NCBI GenBank assembly: GCA_041690535.1
Contig: JAWLHA010000046.1
Coordinates: 1 to 36,832, forward strand
Direction: 5' to 3'
Source: JAWLHA01 sp041690535
GTDB taxonomy: Bacteria; Pseudomonadota; Gammaproteobacteria; Thiohalomonadales; Thiohalomonadaceae
Length of the DNA: 36,832 bases
Of this stretch, positions 22,805-31,220 are shown piece by piece (the first letter of the stretch is position 1; every line of letters begins with the position of its first letter). A program made the position numbers and the translations under genes. The notes beneath the pieces are model-generated. The model searched no databases. It was not told the DNA's origin and saw only the letters and a program-made list of their open reading frames with translations.

Positions 22805-23641
22805 TCAGGGCCTCGTGTGCTGAACGAAGCGTGATTTCAGATTCTGTGCGGAGATGGCGTTCAGCCCCTCCTCGTCGCTCAATGTTCGCAATGCGGCGAG
22901 CCGGTTGGCGAACGGAGGGTGGGTGTGGGTCAGAATGGCGGATTGTCTGCCCTTGATCCGGCTCACCCGCTCCAGGTAACGCTGCAGCGCCAGCGGGTCG
23001 TAGCCGCTCTGGGCCGCGAGCAGAGTGCCGACCCGATCGGCCTCGAATTCATCCTGCCGCTTGTAGCCGGACGAGAAGAGCAGGTCGATGGCCTTGTCCA
23101 CCGCCTGGGCGAAGGCGATCCGCAACGGGTCACCGGTGCCGCCCAGCAGATGGGTGATCCCCGCCTCGGGGCTCTTCTGCATCCCCTTGATGTCGAGCTC
23201 CTTGACGATGTGCTTCTGTGTCACATGGGCGATCTCATGGGCCAGCACGGCGGCGAGTTCGGCCTCATCTTCCATGAGTGCCAATGCCCCGCGCGTAATG
23301 AAGATGTAACCACCTGGGGCGGCGTAGGCGTTGAGATCGTCCGTTTCGAGCACGCCGAAGCGGTAGGCGAGCTCGGTTCGCCCGCTGTGGCGCGCCACGC
23401 TGCCGCCTACCAGACTGACGTAGCGCAGCAGCGCATCGTCCTTGCTCAGTGGGTACTTGCCCAAGATGCGGGCGGCCACTTCGCGCCCGAATTCGATCTC
23501 TGCCTTCACATCCGCAATGAGGGCATCGGTGGTGGTCAGTGCCGTGGCGCTGACCCGTTCACGAAAATCGGCAAGGGCCGAGGTTGAGGTCGCACCGAAC
23601 AGAAGGGTACCGGTGAGTGCGCACAAGACCGTTTTTCTCAT
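22805..23641 (-). CDS. M48-family periplasmic metalloprotease
   Basis: A 278-residue protein with a signal peptide (about 1-24, ending ALA). The zinc motif HEIAH lies at 135-139, and EFEAD at 198-202 supplies the third ligand, as in M48 peptidases (the BepA/LoiP/YcaL type). The family degrades or helps fold misassembled outer-membrane proteins. Its place between an SH3 protein and a FadL-type barrel suggests quality control of the latter. ATG 23641 overlaps the preceding stop by 4 bp (ATGA); a longer frame upstream lies inside the SH3 gene and is rejected. Confidence 0.88.
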   Translation of the reverse strand: MRKTVLCALTGTLLFGATSTSALADFRERVSATALTTTDALIADVKAEIEFGREVAARILGKYPLSKDDALLRYVSLVGGSVARHSGRTELAYRFGVLETDDLNAYAAPGGYIFITRGALALMEDEAELAAVLAHEIAHVTQKHIVKELDIKGMQKSPEAGITHLLGGTGDPLRIAFAQAVDKAIDLLFSSGYKRQDEFEADRVGTLLAAQSGYDPLALQRYLERVSRIKGRQSAILTHTHPPFANRLAALRTLSDEEGLNAISAQNLKSRFVQHTRP

Positions 23642-24114
23642 CGCTTGAGCCCCTGCGCGGCGAACGCCTCGATCTCCTCCGGCGTCAGCTCGAGTTTTTC
23701 GAGGCGTTGCAGCGCATAGTAGTTGGCGCCCTTGTCGTCGGCGCGGCGCCGTTCGTCGGCAGTGAGCCCTCGAGCGGCGCCGGCGGTGGTGACGGTGGAG
23801 GCCCGTCGGCGGGCATTGCCCTGCAGTTGCTCCTCCTCGTTCCCCTGCAGCACCGTGACCCTGTCGAGCGGCGGGTGATCGGCCAGGACAAACCTGGAAA
23901 CCCAACCCTGCTGGCCACCCAGACCGACGCGGTACCAGCGGCCTTGCTCTTCCAGGGCGGTGAGTTCCTCTCCCCTTTCGACCTCGGCAATGACGGCTGC
24001 CCCAAAGCGGGGTTCCGCGACGATCTTCGCTTTGATGCTCTGCACGAAGAGCGTGTCAGCCGCACTCCCCGCCAGCGGGACGGCCAGTAAAAAGGCGATC
24101 AGAATGGGTCGCAT
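23638..24114 (-). CDS. Exported bacterial SH3-domain protein
   Basis: A 158-residue protein. The signal peptide MRPILIAFLLAVPLAGSAA is followed by a bacterial SH3 domain (about 21-80: AKIVAEPRFGAAVIAEVERGEELTALEEQGRWYRVGLGGQQGWVSRFVLAD). The charged C-terminal half has a possible helix (RLEKLELTPEEIEAFAAQGLKR). Such domains often bind peptidoglycan or proteins in the periplasm. ATG 24114 is favoured by GGAGGTG directly upstream and by the signal peptide; it starts 29 bp after the cyclase stop. Confidence 0.83.
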   Translation of the reverse strand: MRPILIAFLLAVPLAGSAADTLFVQSIKAKIVAEPRFGAAVIAEVERGEELTALEEQGRWYRVGLGGQQGWVSRFVLADHPPLDRVTVLQGNEEEQLQGNARRRASTVTTAGAARGLTADERRRADDKGANYYALQRLEKLELTPEEIEAFAAQGLKR

Positions 24115-24143
24115 GGTGCACCTCCGGGGCGTCCAAGATAGTC

Positions 24144-26300
24144 CTATTTGGTTGTCAGTGTAAATACGCCATCCCAATCGCCAGGCGGGGGCGCGACTCG
24201 GTAGTTTTCACAGCGTTCCAGGAAGACCTCTCTCAGACGCACGGGCGGAAGCTGGGCATACAGCGCCATCGCCTCGCCCCAGCGCTGCGCCATGTAGAGG
24301 GCGAAGGCCCGTTCGATCAACGCGGCCAGTCGGGTTGCCTCCTCCACGCTCTCCGGCGGATCGCCGGGCAGGGCCAGAGGCCAGTAAATGCGGATAGGCA
24401 CCTGTTTGCCCTTGACCCGCACCAGATCCACCGTGGCGCAAGGGATGGGTTGGGTCAGTTCCTGATGGGTGAACTCGGAGATGATGACCGGACAACCATA
24501 CTGCTTGGTCAGTCCCTCCAGCCGGGAGGCGAGGTTGACGTTATCGCCGATGACCGTATAGTCGAGCTTCTTCTCCGAGCCGATGTTGCCCAGAATGACC
24601 TCACCGCTGTTGATGCCGATGCCGATCTTGATAGCAGGGTAACCCTTCGCCTCCAACCGTCGGTTCACCTCGGCGATGCCCCGGGTCATTTCGATGGCGG
24701 CCTGCACCGAGCGATCCGCGTGATCGCCGATGCGGATGGGCGCCCCCCAGAAGGCCATGATGGCGTCGCCGATGAACTTGTCCAGGGTCCCCTCGTATCT
24801 GAAGATGATGTCGGTCATGACCGAGAAGTGGGTGTTCAGCAGGTCCACCACGTGCTCCGCGGGGAGACGTTCGGAGATGGCCGTGAAGCCGCGGACATCG
24901 GAGAAGAGGATGGAGAGGTGCTCCTTGGTGCCGATCTCCGCCTTCAGGTGATCCTCGTAGCGGTCCAGTACGGTCGTGAGCATGGCGGGCGAGACGTATT
25001 GGGAGAGCATCGTGCGGACCCGCCGCTTGTCCTTCCCTTCGGTGAAGGCGACATAGGCGAAGGTGGAGAACCAGGCCAGGCCGATGGCCACCAGCGGCCC
25101 GGTGGCGTGCAACACGCGCCCCACCCCGAACTGCCAGAAGGTGTAGGCCGCGAAGGCGAGGGCCAGCCCCAGGGGAGCGGCCAGTTGCAGGTAGAAGCGC
25201 GAGAAGGCGAGGATGCCGCCTGCGGTGAGGGCGATGAAGAGGGTGACCACCACCATGGTGGCGGCAAGTCCCACCGGCTGGAGAAACTCCTGATCCAGAA
25301 CGTTGCTGCTTGCCGAGGCGTGGATGTAGACGCCGGGGGTGAGAGGGGAGAGGGGGGTGGTCTTGATGTCTTCAAGGCCCACCGCGCTGGCCCCTACGAA
25401 GACGATCTTTCCCTCGAATTCGTCCGGGTAGACGAGCATCCGTTCCACCTCGCCGGCCCGCAGGGCGGCGATGGAGGCGAAAATACCGCCGAGGGAGTAG
25501 GGCTCGAACCGCCCCACCATGTTGACGAGAAAGCGCCCGTCCGCATCGAGCGGGATCGCGTGGCGCTCCAGCCGGACTTTGTTGGCTGTGCGGGAGATCC
25601 GCTCGCTGCGATCAAGCAGGGGCGCTATCGAGAGTGCCGGCAGCAGGTGGCCCTGGTAGGGAAAGAACAGCGGTACCCGTCGGTAGATGCCGTCGGCATC
25701 CGCATCCATACCGACCACGCCCACCCCCTGGCTGGCCTGGTGCAAGCCATCCAGCGGCAGGCGAAAGCTGTTGTTGCCGCGATCGGGGAACCCCTGGTGG
25801 TGGGGCAGGGCGTGCCGCCCGGTAAAGCTCACCGGCAGGGGGCGATGGAGTGAGTGCCTGTTGTCCTCCGTGGGTTCGTCCTTGAGGACCTGTGCGGCGT
25901 GGTAGGCGATGCCGGTGCGTCCGCTGGTCGCGATGAGTTGGGCGTCGCTCGGGTGCAGCGTCCCTCGATCGCCCTCGTTTTCGGTGAAGAGGATATCGAA
26001 CACCACCGCCCTGGCACCACCCTCGGCGAGGAATTCCAGCAGGTCGGCGTAGACCGAGCGGGGCCAGGGGTAGCGCCCCACCAGCGGGTTGAGGGTCTGG
26101 AGTGATGCCTCATCGATGAGAACCACCGCCAAGTCCGGGTGGAGCCGCTTCTCCTGGCGATGCAACTGCATCCGGTAGTCGTAGGTGATCCACTCCAGTC
26201 GGTCGAGGGCACCGGAGGCCAGCAGCGCGTACACCACCCCCGACAGCAGGAGGGTGAGGGTGACCCCCGCTTGGCTCTTTTTTCTGTTCAGCGGCCGCAT
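24144..26300 (-). CDS. CHASE2-domain class III adenylate/guanylate cyclase
   Basis: A 718-residue inner-membrane cyclase. One N-terminal transmembrane helix (about 12-30) leads into an extracytoplasmic CHASE2 sensor (about 35-335). Three C-terminal helices (about 344-363, 372-392 and 401-419) follow, then the class III catalytic domain (about 455-640). Metal-binding Asp468 (FSDVRGF) and Asp512 (GDAIMAFWG), base-selecting Lys508 and Asp580 (the Lys-Asp pair typical of ATP use), and transition-state Arg593 (NLASRLE) are all present, so it is probably an active adenylate cyclase. It is the first gene of a compact operon with SH3, M48 and FadL-type genes. Together with the CRP-type site at 30793, it hints at cAMP signalling. 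Confidence 0.9.
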   Translation of the reverse strand: MRPLNRKKSQAGVTLTLLLSGVVYALLASGALDRLEWITYDYRMQLHRQEKRLHPDLAVVLIDEASLQTLNPLVGRYPWPRSVYADLLEFLAEGGARAVVFDILFTENEGDRGTLHPSDAQLIATSGRTGIAYHAAQVLKDEPTEDNRHSLHRPLPVSFTGRHALPHHQGFPDRGNNSFRLPLDGLHQASQGVGVVGMDADADGIYRRVPLFFPYQGHLLPALSIAPLLDRSERISRTANKVRLERHAIPLDADGRFLVNMVGRFEPYSLGGIFASIAALRAGEVERMLVYPDEFEGKIVFVGASAVGLEDIKTTPLSPLTPGVYIHASASSNVLDQEFLQPVGLAATMVVVTLFIALTAGGILAFSRFYLQLAAPLGLALAFAAYTFWQFGVGRVLHATGPLVAIGLAWFSTFAYVAFTEGKDKRRVRTMLSQYVSPAMLTTVLDRYEDHLKAEIGTKEHLSILFSDVRGFTAISERLPAEHVVDLLNTHFSVMTDIIFRYEGTLDKFIGDAIMAFWGAPIRIGDHADRSVQAAIEMTRGIAEVNRRLEAKGYPAIKIGIGINSGEVILGNIGSEKKLDYTVIGDNVNLASRLEGLTKQYGCPVIISEFTHQELTQPIPCATVDLVRVKGKQVPIRIYWPLALPGDPPESVEEATRLAALIERAFALYMAQRWGEAMALYAQLPPVRLREVFLERCENYRVAPPPGDWDGVFTLTTK

Positions 26301-26479
26301 CGCTCGTCAGATTGCCCGGAAGTTGCGTGCCGCCTCGCCAAGTGACAGGCAACACTCCCCGACGGGTTAGCGCGCCGGGTGGAGGCGGCACAACCCCGCC
26401 ATCTTAACGGATTTGCCCCGGGGCGCCAGCCATGCTGCTTCGCGCGGCCCTGGTGTGCTGCCGGCGCGGTGCGCGCGGC

Positions 26480-27331
26480 TCAGGAAATCGGGTAGAAGCG
26501 CATCGACAGATCGACGGCGGCGAGATTCTTGGTCAACCCGCCCACCGAGATGTAGTCGACACCGGTCTCGGCGATGGGGCGAATCGTGCTCAGGTCGATG
26601 CCGCCCGACGCCTCCAGCTTGGCCCGACCCGCGGTGAGGCTCACTGCCTCCCGCAGCATCTCCAGGCCCATGTTGTCCAGCAACAGGATATCCGCCCCCG
26701 CGGCCAGCGCCTCGGCCACCTGATCGAGATCCTCCACTTCGACCTCCACCGGGATGTGGGCGGGTGCCCGGCTGCGGGCCTGGCTGACCGCCACCGTAAT
26801 GGAGCCTGCCGCTTCGATATGGTTTTCCTTGATGAGCACGCCGTCGTAGAGCCCCAGACGGTGGTTGCGGCCACCGCCGCATACCACGGCGTACTTCTGG
26901 GCGCGGCGCAGCCCGGGAATGGTTTTGCGGGTGTCGAGGATGGCCACGCCGGTCCCGGCGACCGCATCCACGTAGCGGCGCGTCGCGGTGGCGGTGGCCG
27001 AGAGGGTCTGCAGGAAGTTGAGGGCCGTGCGCTCGCCTGTGAGCAGGGCCCGCGCGGGGCCGTGGAGCGTGCAGATCAGCTGATTGGGTTCGACCGTCTG
27101 CCCCTCCTCAAGCTGCCACTCCACGCGAATGCGGTTGTCCAGCAAGGCAAAACTCTGCTCGAGCCAGGCCCGCCCGCAAAGCACCGCCCGTTCGCGACTG
27201 ATCACGCGGGCCTCGGCCAGGGCCCCCTCGGGGATGAGCGCGGCCGTGATGTCCCCCGCCCCCACGTCCTCCTGCAGGGCCTGGCGTACCTGATCGCGGA
27301 TCTCTTCGAGGGGGAGTTGCGCGGATGTCAT
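26480..27331 (-). CDS. nadC: Nicotinate-nucleotide pyrophosphorylase (quinolinate phosphoribosyltransferase)
   Basis: A 283-residue enzyme of the expected length. It forms nicotinate mononucleotide from quinolinate and PRPP with loss of CO2, in de novo NAD synthesis. Conserved: ERTALNFLQ (100-108), DTRKTIPGLR (133-142), KYAVVCGGGRNHR (146-158), KENH (168-171), and the C-terminal LEASGGI and ISVGGLTK phosphate-binding loops. ATG 27331 is chosen over an upstream frame because it matches family length. In enteric bacteria nadC sits beside ampDE; here ampDE lies 5.4 kb away. Confidence 0.95.
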   Translation of the reverse strand: MTSAQLPLEEIRDQVRQALQEDVGAGDITAALIPEGALAEARVISRERAVLCGRAWLEQSFALLDNRIRVEWQLEEGQTVEPNQLICTLHGPARALLTGERTALNFLQTLSATATATRRYVDAVAGTGVAILDTRKTIPGLRRAQKYAVVCGGGRNHRLGLYDGVLIKENHIEAAGSITVAVSQARSRAPAHIPVEVEVEDLDQVAEALAAGADILLLDNMGLEMLREAVSLTAGRAKLEASGGIDLSTIRPIAETGVDYISVGGLTKNLAAVDLSMRFYPIS

Positions 27332-27412
27332 GGGTCGTCTCTCGCTGGTGATGATGCGGGCCGCGCCATTGTACACCCGGTGGAAGAAAGGCCGAAGGCG
27401 GAGCGGCGTGAT

Positions 27413-27679
27413 CAGGGTAAACGCATACTAACGTCACGGCCGTGCTGTGAGCGATGTAAGTCCTTGAAAGCAGGTGCGCTGTGAATACGACCGACATGGA
27501 TGTCGGGAGTGAAGATTATGCAGGAGCAATCATCTTCCATCCATGTACGCTCGACGGCCGCGGCCGTTTCGGGCATCCTGCCCTCCCGCGGCATAAGTGC
27601 GTCCTTGCACCCATCCATGCGGCCGACGACCTGCTTTCAAGGACTTACATCACTCTCTGGTAAGTATGCGTTTACCCTG
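27413..27679. mobile_element. Family A MITE, full copy (267 bp) with 9-bp target duplication
   Basis: Perfect 10-bp terminal repeats CAGGGTAAAC/GTTTACCCTG are flanked by the exact 9-bp direct repeat CGGCGTGAT at 27404-27412 and 27680-27688. Inner inverted repeats and an interior of three small hairpins match the 18531 copy in reverse orientation. No transposase is encoded. CAGGG ends with 8-10 bp duplications are characteristic of ISAs1-family elements, so mobilisation by such an enzyme is inferred. It lies between nadC and the FKBP gene. Confidence 0.92.
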
Positions 27680-27705
27680 CGGCGTGATGCGATCCCGAGA
27701 CCCTC

Positions 27706-27731
27706 AAGAGGAGAGGGGGGCCTCTCCTCTT
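27706..27731 (-). terminator. Stem-loop after the FKBP gene
   Basis: An 11-bp stem AAGAGGAGAGG/CCTCTCCTCTT with a 4-nt loop, 17 bp past the FKBP stop. It has no T run on the minus strand, so it is a weak or protein-dependent terminator, or an mRNA-stabilising end. Confidence 0.5.
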
Positions 27732-27748
27732 CCCGTGGGGATCCTTGC

Positions 27749-28096
27749 CTAGCCCAGTTCGAGCAGCTCCACCTCGAAGATCAGCGTGGCATTGGGGGGA
27801 ATGACGCCGCCGGCGCCGCGGGCACCGTAACCGAGGTTCGGCGGGATGGTGAGCTTTCGGGTGCCGCCCACCTTCATTCCGGTGACCCCTTCGTCCCAGC
27901 CGCGGATCACCTCACCCGCGCCGAGGCGAAAACTGAAGGGGGTGCCCCGGTCCTTGCTCGAGTCGAACTTGTTTCCGTTGGTCAGCCAGCCGGTGTAGTG
28001 GACCTTGGCGGCTTGGCCCGGGCGGGCCGCATCGCCGTTACCCTCGACCAGGTCCTCGTACTTCAGTCCGGAATCGGTGATCCGCATCTCGCTCAT
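27749..28096 (-). CDS. FKBP-type peptidyl-prolyl isomerase
   Basis: A 115-residue single-domain FKBP without a signal peptide, so probably cytoplasmic. Conserved: VHYTGWLTNGNKFDSSKDRGTPFSF (about 32-56), GEVIRGWDEGVTGMKVGG (61-78), RKLTIPPNLGYGARGAGG (80-97) and IPPNATLIFEVELLEL at the end. The aromatic and Asp residues of the binding pocket are present, so isomerase activity is expected. It is preceded by the lipoprotein terminator and appears to have its own short transcription unit. Confidence 0.92.
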   Translation of the reverse strand: MSEMRITDSGLKYEDLVEGNGDAARPGQAAKVHYTGWLTNGNKFDSSKDRGTPFSFRLGAGEVIRGWDEGVTGMKVGGTRKLTIPPNLGYGARGAGGVIPPNATLIFEVELLELG

Positions 28097-28151
28097 CGCG
28101 TTTCCTCTTCATGTTGGCGAAAACGCCGATTCTACCCCTTCCGGCGGGGAC

Positions 28152-28180
28152 AAAAAAAATCCCCGCCCTTGTGGGCGGGG
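28152..28180 (-). terminator. Rho-independent terminator after the 821-residue lipoprotein gene
   Basis: An 8-bp GC stem, CCCCGCCC/GGGCGGGG, with loop ACAA (minus-strand sense), followed on the minus strand by A and eight T. A textbook terminator 24 bp beyond the stop. Confidence 0.93.
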
Positions 28181-28204
28181 TAAGGTTACAGCGCTTCCCT
28201 GGCC

Positions 28205-30670
28205 CTATTGAAGTTCACCCTCGATCACCGCGGGCGCCGTGGTGACCTCCGGCCGCTCCGCCCAGGTGAGGGTCACCTGCGCATCGACCGCTCCGGGCAG
28301 TGCGAGGCTGAAGCTGGTCACGCTGAGACCGGCGGCCGCGCAGCTGCTGGTATCGGCCTGTTCCACCATCGTCTGTTCACTCTCCACGGGGCGGACCACG
28401 TAATCGCCCAGTTGCACGCCACGCTTCAGGGTGAGCCTGGAGATCCAGCGGCAGTGGCCGGTGGCTTCGTCGCAGGTGGGGTCCTCCTTCTCGAAGGGGA
28501 AGCCCCACAACTGGCCGGGGCCGCCGTACTCGAGGCGGAAGGGGGTGCCGGCGGCGAAGCGGTCGCCATTGGGGTCGTCGCCCTCCGCGTATTCGTAGGC
28601 GAACTGCAGCGGCTTGTCGAAGTTGACCACCTGACTAGAGGCGTTGGTCACGCTCACTTGCCGGTTCCAGGCGTTGGGTCCGGTCTCCCAGCGATAGGTG
28701 ACCTCGGCATCATAGACCTGCCAGGGCTCAGCAACCGCCTGAGTCACCATCTCGCCGGTCTGGGCGCCCCACTGGTACCAGTTGCCGAAGCCGCTCAGAT
28801 CCAGACCGTCCGGGATGACGACAGCCCGTCCCTCATGGTCATTCAAGGTGAGTGCGCCGTTGCTGCTCTCCACCGTGTAGGTTACCGGCGGTTGCTGCCC
28901 GTCGTTCCACTGGATGTGGTACATCTCCTCTTCGCTCGAGGGGGTGATTGCGGTGCCGAGACCGCCCTTGAGGCAGCGCTCGTAGCACCACAGGGTGGTG
29001 GGCACCGACTCTCCGGGGGAGAGGACCTCCTCCTTGAAGAAGACCACCTGGTCGTCGGCGGTCAGGGGCCGGAACACCACGCTGCCGCCCAGCATGTCGG
29101 AGTAGAGCCACTGCTGCTCCCACTCGCTGGCGGGGGTGATGTCCACGGGGTCGATGGCCTCCACCCGGGAGCCCCCCTCGGTCCAGGTCAGGGTGCCGGT
29201 CACCTTCAAGGCGTAGCTCGCTCCGGTGTCCACGACCGTCGCGCGGTAGTCACCCTGGGGCAGCGGCCCGGCATCGTCGGGGTCACCCCACCAGTTCAGT
29301 TCCACCCCCACCATTCGCGCGTAACTGGAAGCAACACGGCTGCGCTTCCACAGCTTGCCGCTGGAGACGTTGACCCGGTAGCTCTCCGCGGTACCCCCAT
29401 CGCCGAAGGTCTGTTTGCGGATGGACTTGTTGGCGAGCTGGGTGAGGGGGAGGTTGTCTTCGGTCCAAATCCCCCAGTAGCCGATGTGGCCGTAGTGTGT
29501 GCCTGCCCCGTCGGTGTACTCGAAGGGGAAGCCCGAATTGAGTTTCACCCGCTCCCCGGCAGTAACGGTGCGGCCGTTGAAGGTCCCGCCGGCCAGGTGG
29601 TAGAGGTTGTAGCGCCAGGTCTGCCGGGTGAAGTCGTTGCGGGAGGTGCAGGCCTGGTGGTCTATGGAGTCGTCGCCGTTGGTATCCTCTCCACGCAGGA
29701 AGAGGTTCTCGTTGAAGGCCACGTTGAACCCGCCCTTCCTCTCGCCTTCGCCGGGCCAGCTCTCCTCGAAGTAGGTGCGCGCCACGCCGGCGCTGCCGGA
29801 GGCGTCATCCAGGATGACGTTGCTCTTCTCCACCATGGAGAAGTCGAGGCTGGCGTACTGGCCGCCCATGGCCGCGCCGGCCTGATCGATGAACTGGAAC
29901 TGCGGTTTGCCGTCATCCCGCGCCACGGTCTTGAGGGTTCCCCTCATGGTGGTCACTTCCTGACCGGACAGTTGGGGGTCAATCAAGGCGCCGTCAACCA
30001 CCCCCTTGAAGTTCAGGACGAAGCTGCCGAAGGGTCTCTGGGCGCTGACCCCTTCATCGACGGTCACCTCCACCACCATGTTCTGGCCATCCATGGGGTG
30101 GTCGGCATTTGCCTCGCCAGGGATCCAGATCCGCACCTCCTGGGGCGCCCCATTGCTTGACCGCTCCGATTCGATCACCCACCGCTTGTAGCTGGTGGTT
30201 TGGGCCGAGCCGCTGGTGGATTGCGCTCCGCCGGAACTCGCCTGGGACTGGTTCTGGCCCTCCATGCACTTCTCCTCGTTCACCAAGGCCACGTAGGCAC
30301 CCTGGTTGACCATCTCGGTGGCCTTGGTCTGGTCCATCATGCAGAGGATTTCGTTGACGATGCTCAGGGACTGGATGGAAGGGTCGTAGACCCACGTATT
30401 CGACGGATCCGTGTTGTAGTCCGCATCGGCGGGGAATGCACCGAGTGTGGTGTTGCTGGCGAGGGCACCGGCGATGGCGCCGTAATCCATGCGCAAGCCG
30501 CTTACCCGTGGGGTGTCGTCAGACTGAGCGGTGACGACGCTGAGCTTCGTGGGCATCTGCAGACCGACGATGGTCTCCCCACCGCCTGAGCCTCCTCCTC
30601 CTCCGCAGGCGGCGAGAATGCCCGCTGTCACCAATGCGATGGAAAAGATTCCAGAGCGAGGGATCTTCAT
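28205..30670 (-). CDS. Large unrecognised lipoprotein (821 residues)
   Basis: I do not recognise a family. ATG 30670 has GGAG upstream and begins a lipoprotein signal: MKIPRSGIFSIALVTAGILA then AC, with a LAAC lipobox and Cys22, followed by a Gly-rich linker. Residues 138-160 form a second Gln/Ser/Gly linker. The rest is beta-rich, with many Trp/Tyr and Gly. It includes a calcium-loop-like DTNGDDSID at 329-337, scattered cysteine pairs (for example 110/135), and a C-terminal domain with a CDEATGHCRW loop. It is likely surface- or periplasm-exposed, anchored in the outer membrane. The gene is monocistronic with a terminator after it and a CRP-type site 123 bp before its start. An upstream 35-codon extension of the frame is unlikely. 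Confidence 0.8.
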   Translation of the reverse strand: MKIPRSGIFSIALVTAGILAACGGGGGSGGGETIVGLQMPTKLSVVTAQSDDTPRVSGLRMDYGAIAGALASNTTLGAFPADADYNTDPSNTWVYDPSIQSLSIVNEILCMMDQTKATEMVNQGAYVALVNEEKCMEGQNQSQASSGGAQSTSGSAQTTSYKRWVIESERSSNGAPQEVRIWIPGEANADHPMDGQNMVVEVTVDEGVSAQRPFGSFVLNFKGVVDGALIDPQLSGQEVTTMRGTLKTVARDDGKPQFQFIDQAGAAMGGQYASLDFSMVEKSNVILDDASGSAGVARTYFEESWPGEGERKGGFNVAFNENLFLRGEDTNGDDSIDHQACTSRNDFTRQTWRYNLYHLAGGTFNGRTVTAGERVKLNSGFPFEYTDGAGTHYGHIGYWGIWTEDNLPLTQLANKSIRKQTFGDGGTAESYRVNVSSGKLWKRSRVASSYARMVGVELNWWGDPDDAGPLPQGDYRATVVDTGASYALKVTGTLTWTEGGSRVEAIDPVDITPASEWEQQWLYSDMLGGSVVFRPLTADDQVVFFKEEVLSPGESVPTTLWCYERCLKGGLGTAITPSSEEEMYHIQWNDGQQPPVTYTVESSNGALTLNDHEGRAVVIPDGLDLSGFGNWYQWGAQTGEMVTQAVAEPWQVYDAEVTYRWETGPNAWNRQVSVTNASSQVVNFDKPLQFAYEYAEGDDPNGDRFAAGTPFRLEYGGPGQLWGFPFEKEDPTCDEATGHCRWISRLTLKRGVQLGDYVVRPVESEQTMVEQADTSSCAAAGLSVTSFSLALPGAVDAQVTLTWAERPEVTTAPAVIEGELQ

Positions 30671-30792
30671 TTGGCTTCTCCGTTTCTGTTTGTTTAGGGC
30701 CTTGGCATGTCGACCTCCGTCCTCTCCTGTCGTTGATGGCTCCCGGACTGCGTCCTGGCCCGTGTAACTTGCCACTGGCAGGGGCGCCGAAG

Positions 30793-30808
30793 TGTGATCT
30801 GCGTCACA
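30793..30808. promoter_or_regulatory. CRP-type binding site
   Basis: TGTGA-N6-TCACA, a perfect palindromic match to the CRP/Vfr core, centred at 30800.5 and 130 bp upstream of the lipoprotein ATG. If transcription began near 30758 it would be a class II activating position; the -10 there is only poorly matched. The intergenic region 30671-31036 holds no other gene that I can support. Confidence 0.65.
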
Positions 30809-31036
30809 AGGTAGGTTTATGGGTCAATAAGGAATTTTGATTTGGCGGGGCGAGTTGAGGGAGCGTGTATATGCAATTAAATCAGCATATTAGATGACGC
30901 TTATGATTCCGCCGTAAGGGGGAGGAAGGCGGCCTTCAGGCGCAAAAAGGGGAAGAGCGTTCGCCCGAAGGTGAACCTGCACCAGGCCCGCCCGCCTCGT
31001 CGCCCAATCCGGGCTACGTAGATAGGGGGTGAGATC

Positions 31037-31220
31037 CTAGAGCACCGAACAGATAAATCCGATGCGCCCAACATGTAGGGTGGATAAGCGCAGCGCATCC
31101 ACCGTGCGGCGTTGAGTTGGTGGATGCGCTGCGCTTATCCACCTCGGTTCGCTGCCCCCGCCACCTGCGGCGCAATGGCTGCGATTGGCGATCTTTCCGT
31201 TTACCTGTTCGGTGCTCTAG
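31037..31220. mobile_element. Family B palindromic element, full copy (184 bp)
   Basis: Terminal inverted repeats CTAGAGCACCGAACAG followed by RTAAA at both ends surround the core palindrome and two unequal flanks. Orientation is opposite to the copy at 35532. Its right-hand CTAG (31217-31220) contains the stop codon of the AgcS gene, so it lies exactly at the gene end. It encodes no protein. Confidence 0.88.

Noticed and set aside
31014..31220. Apparent short proteins from the family B repeats (translation containing CAALIHPT)
   Set aside because: The same peptide appears wherever the palindrome occurs and is out of any gene context; it is a repeat artefact.
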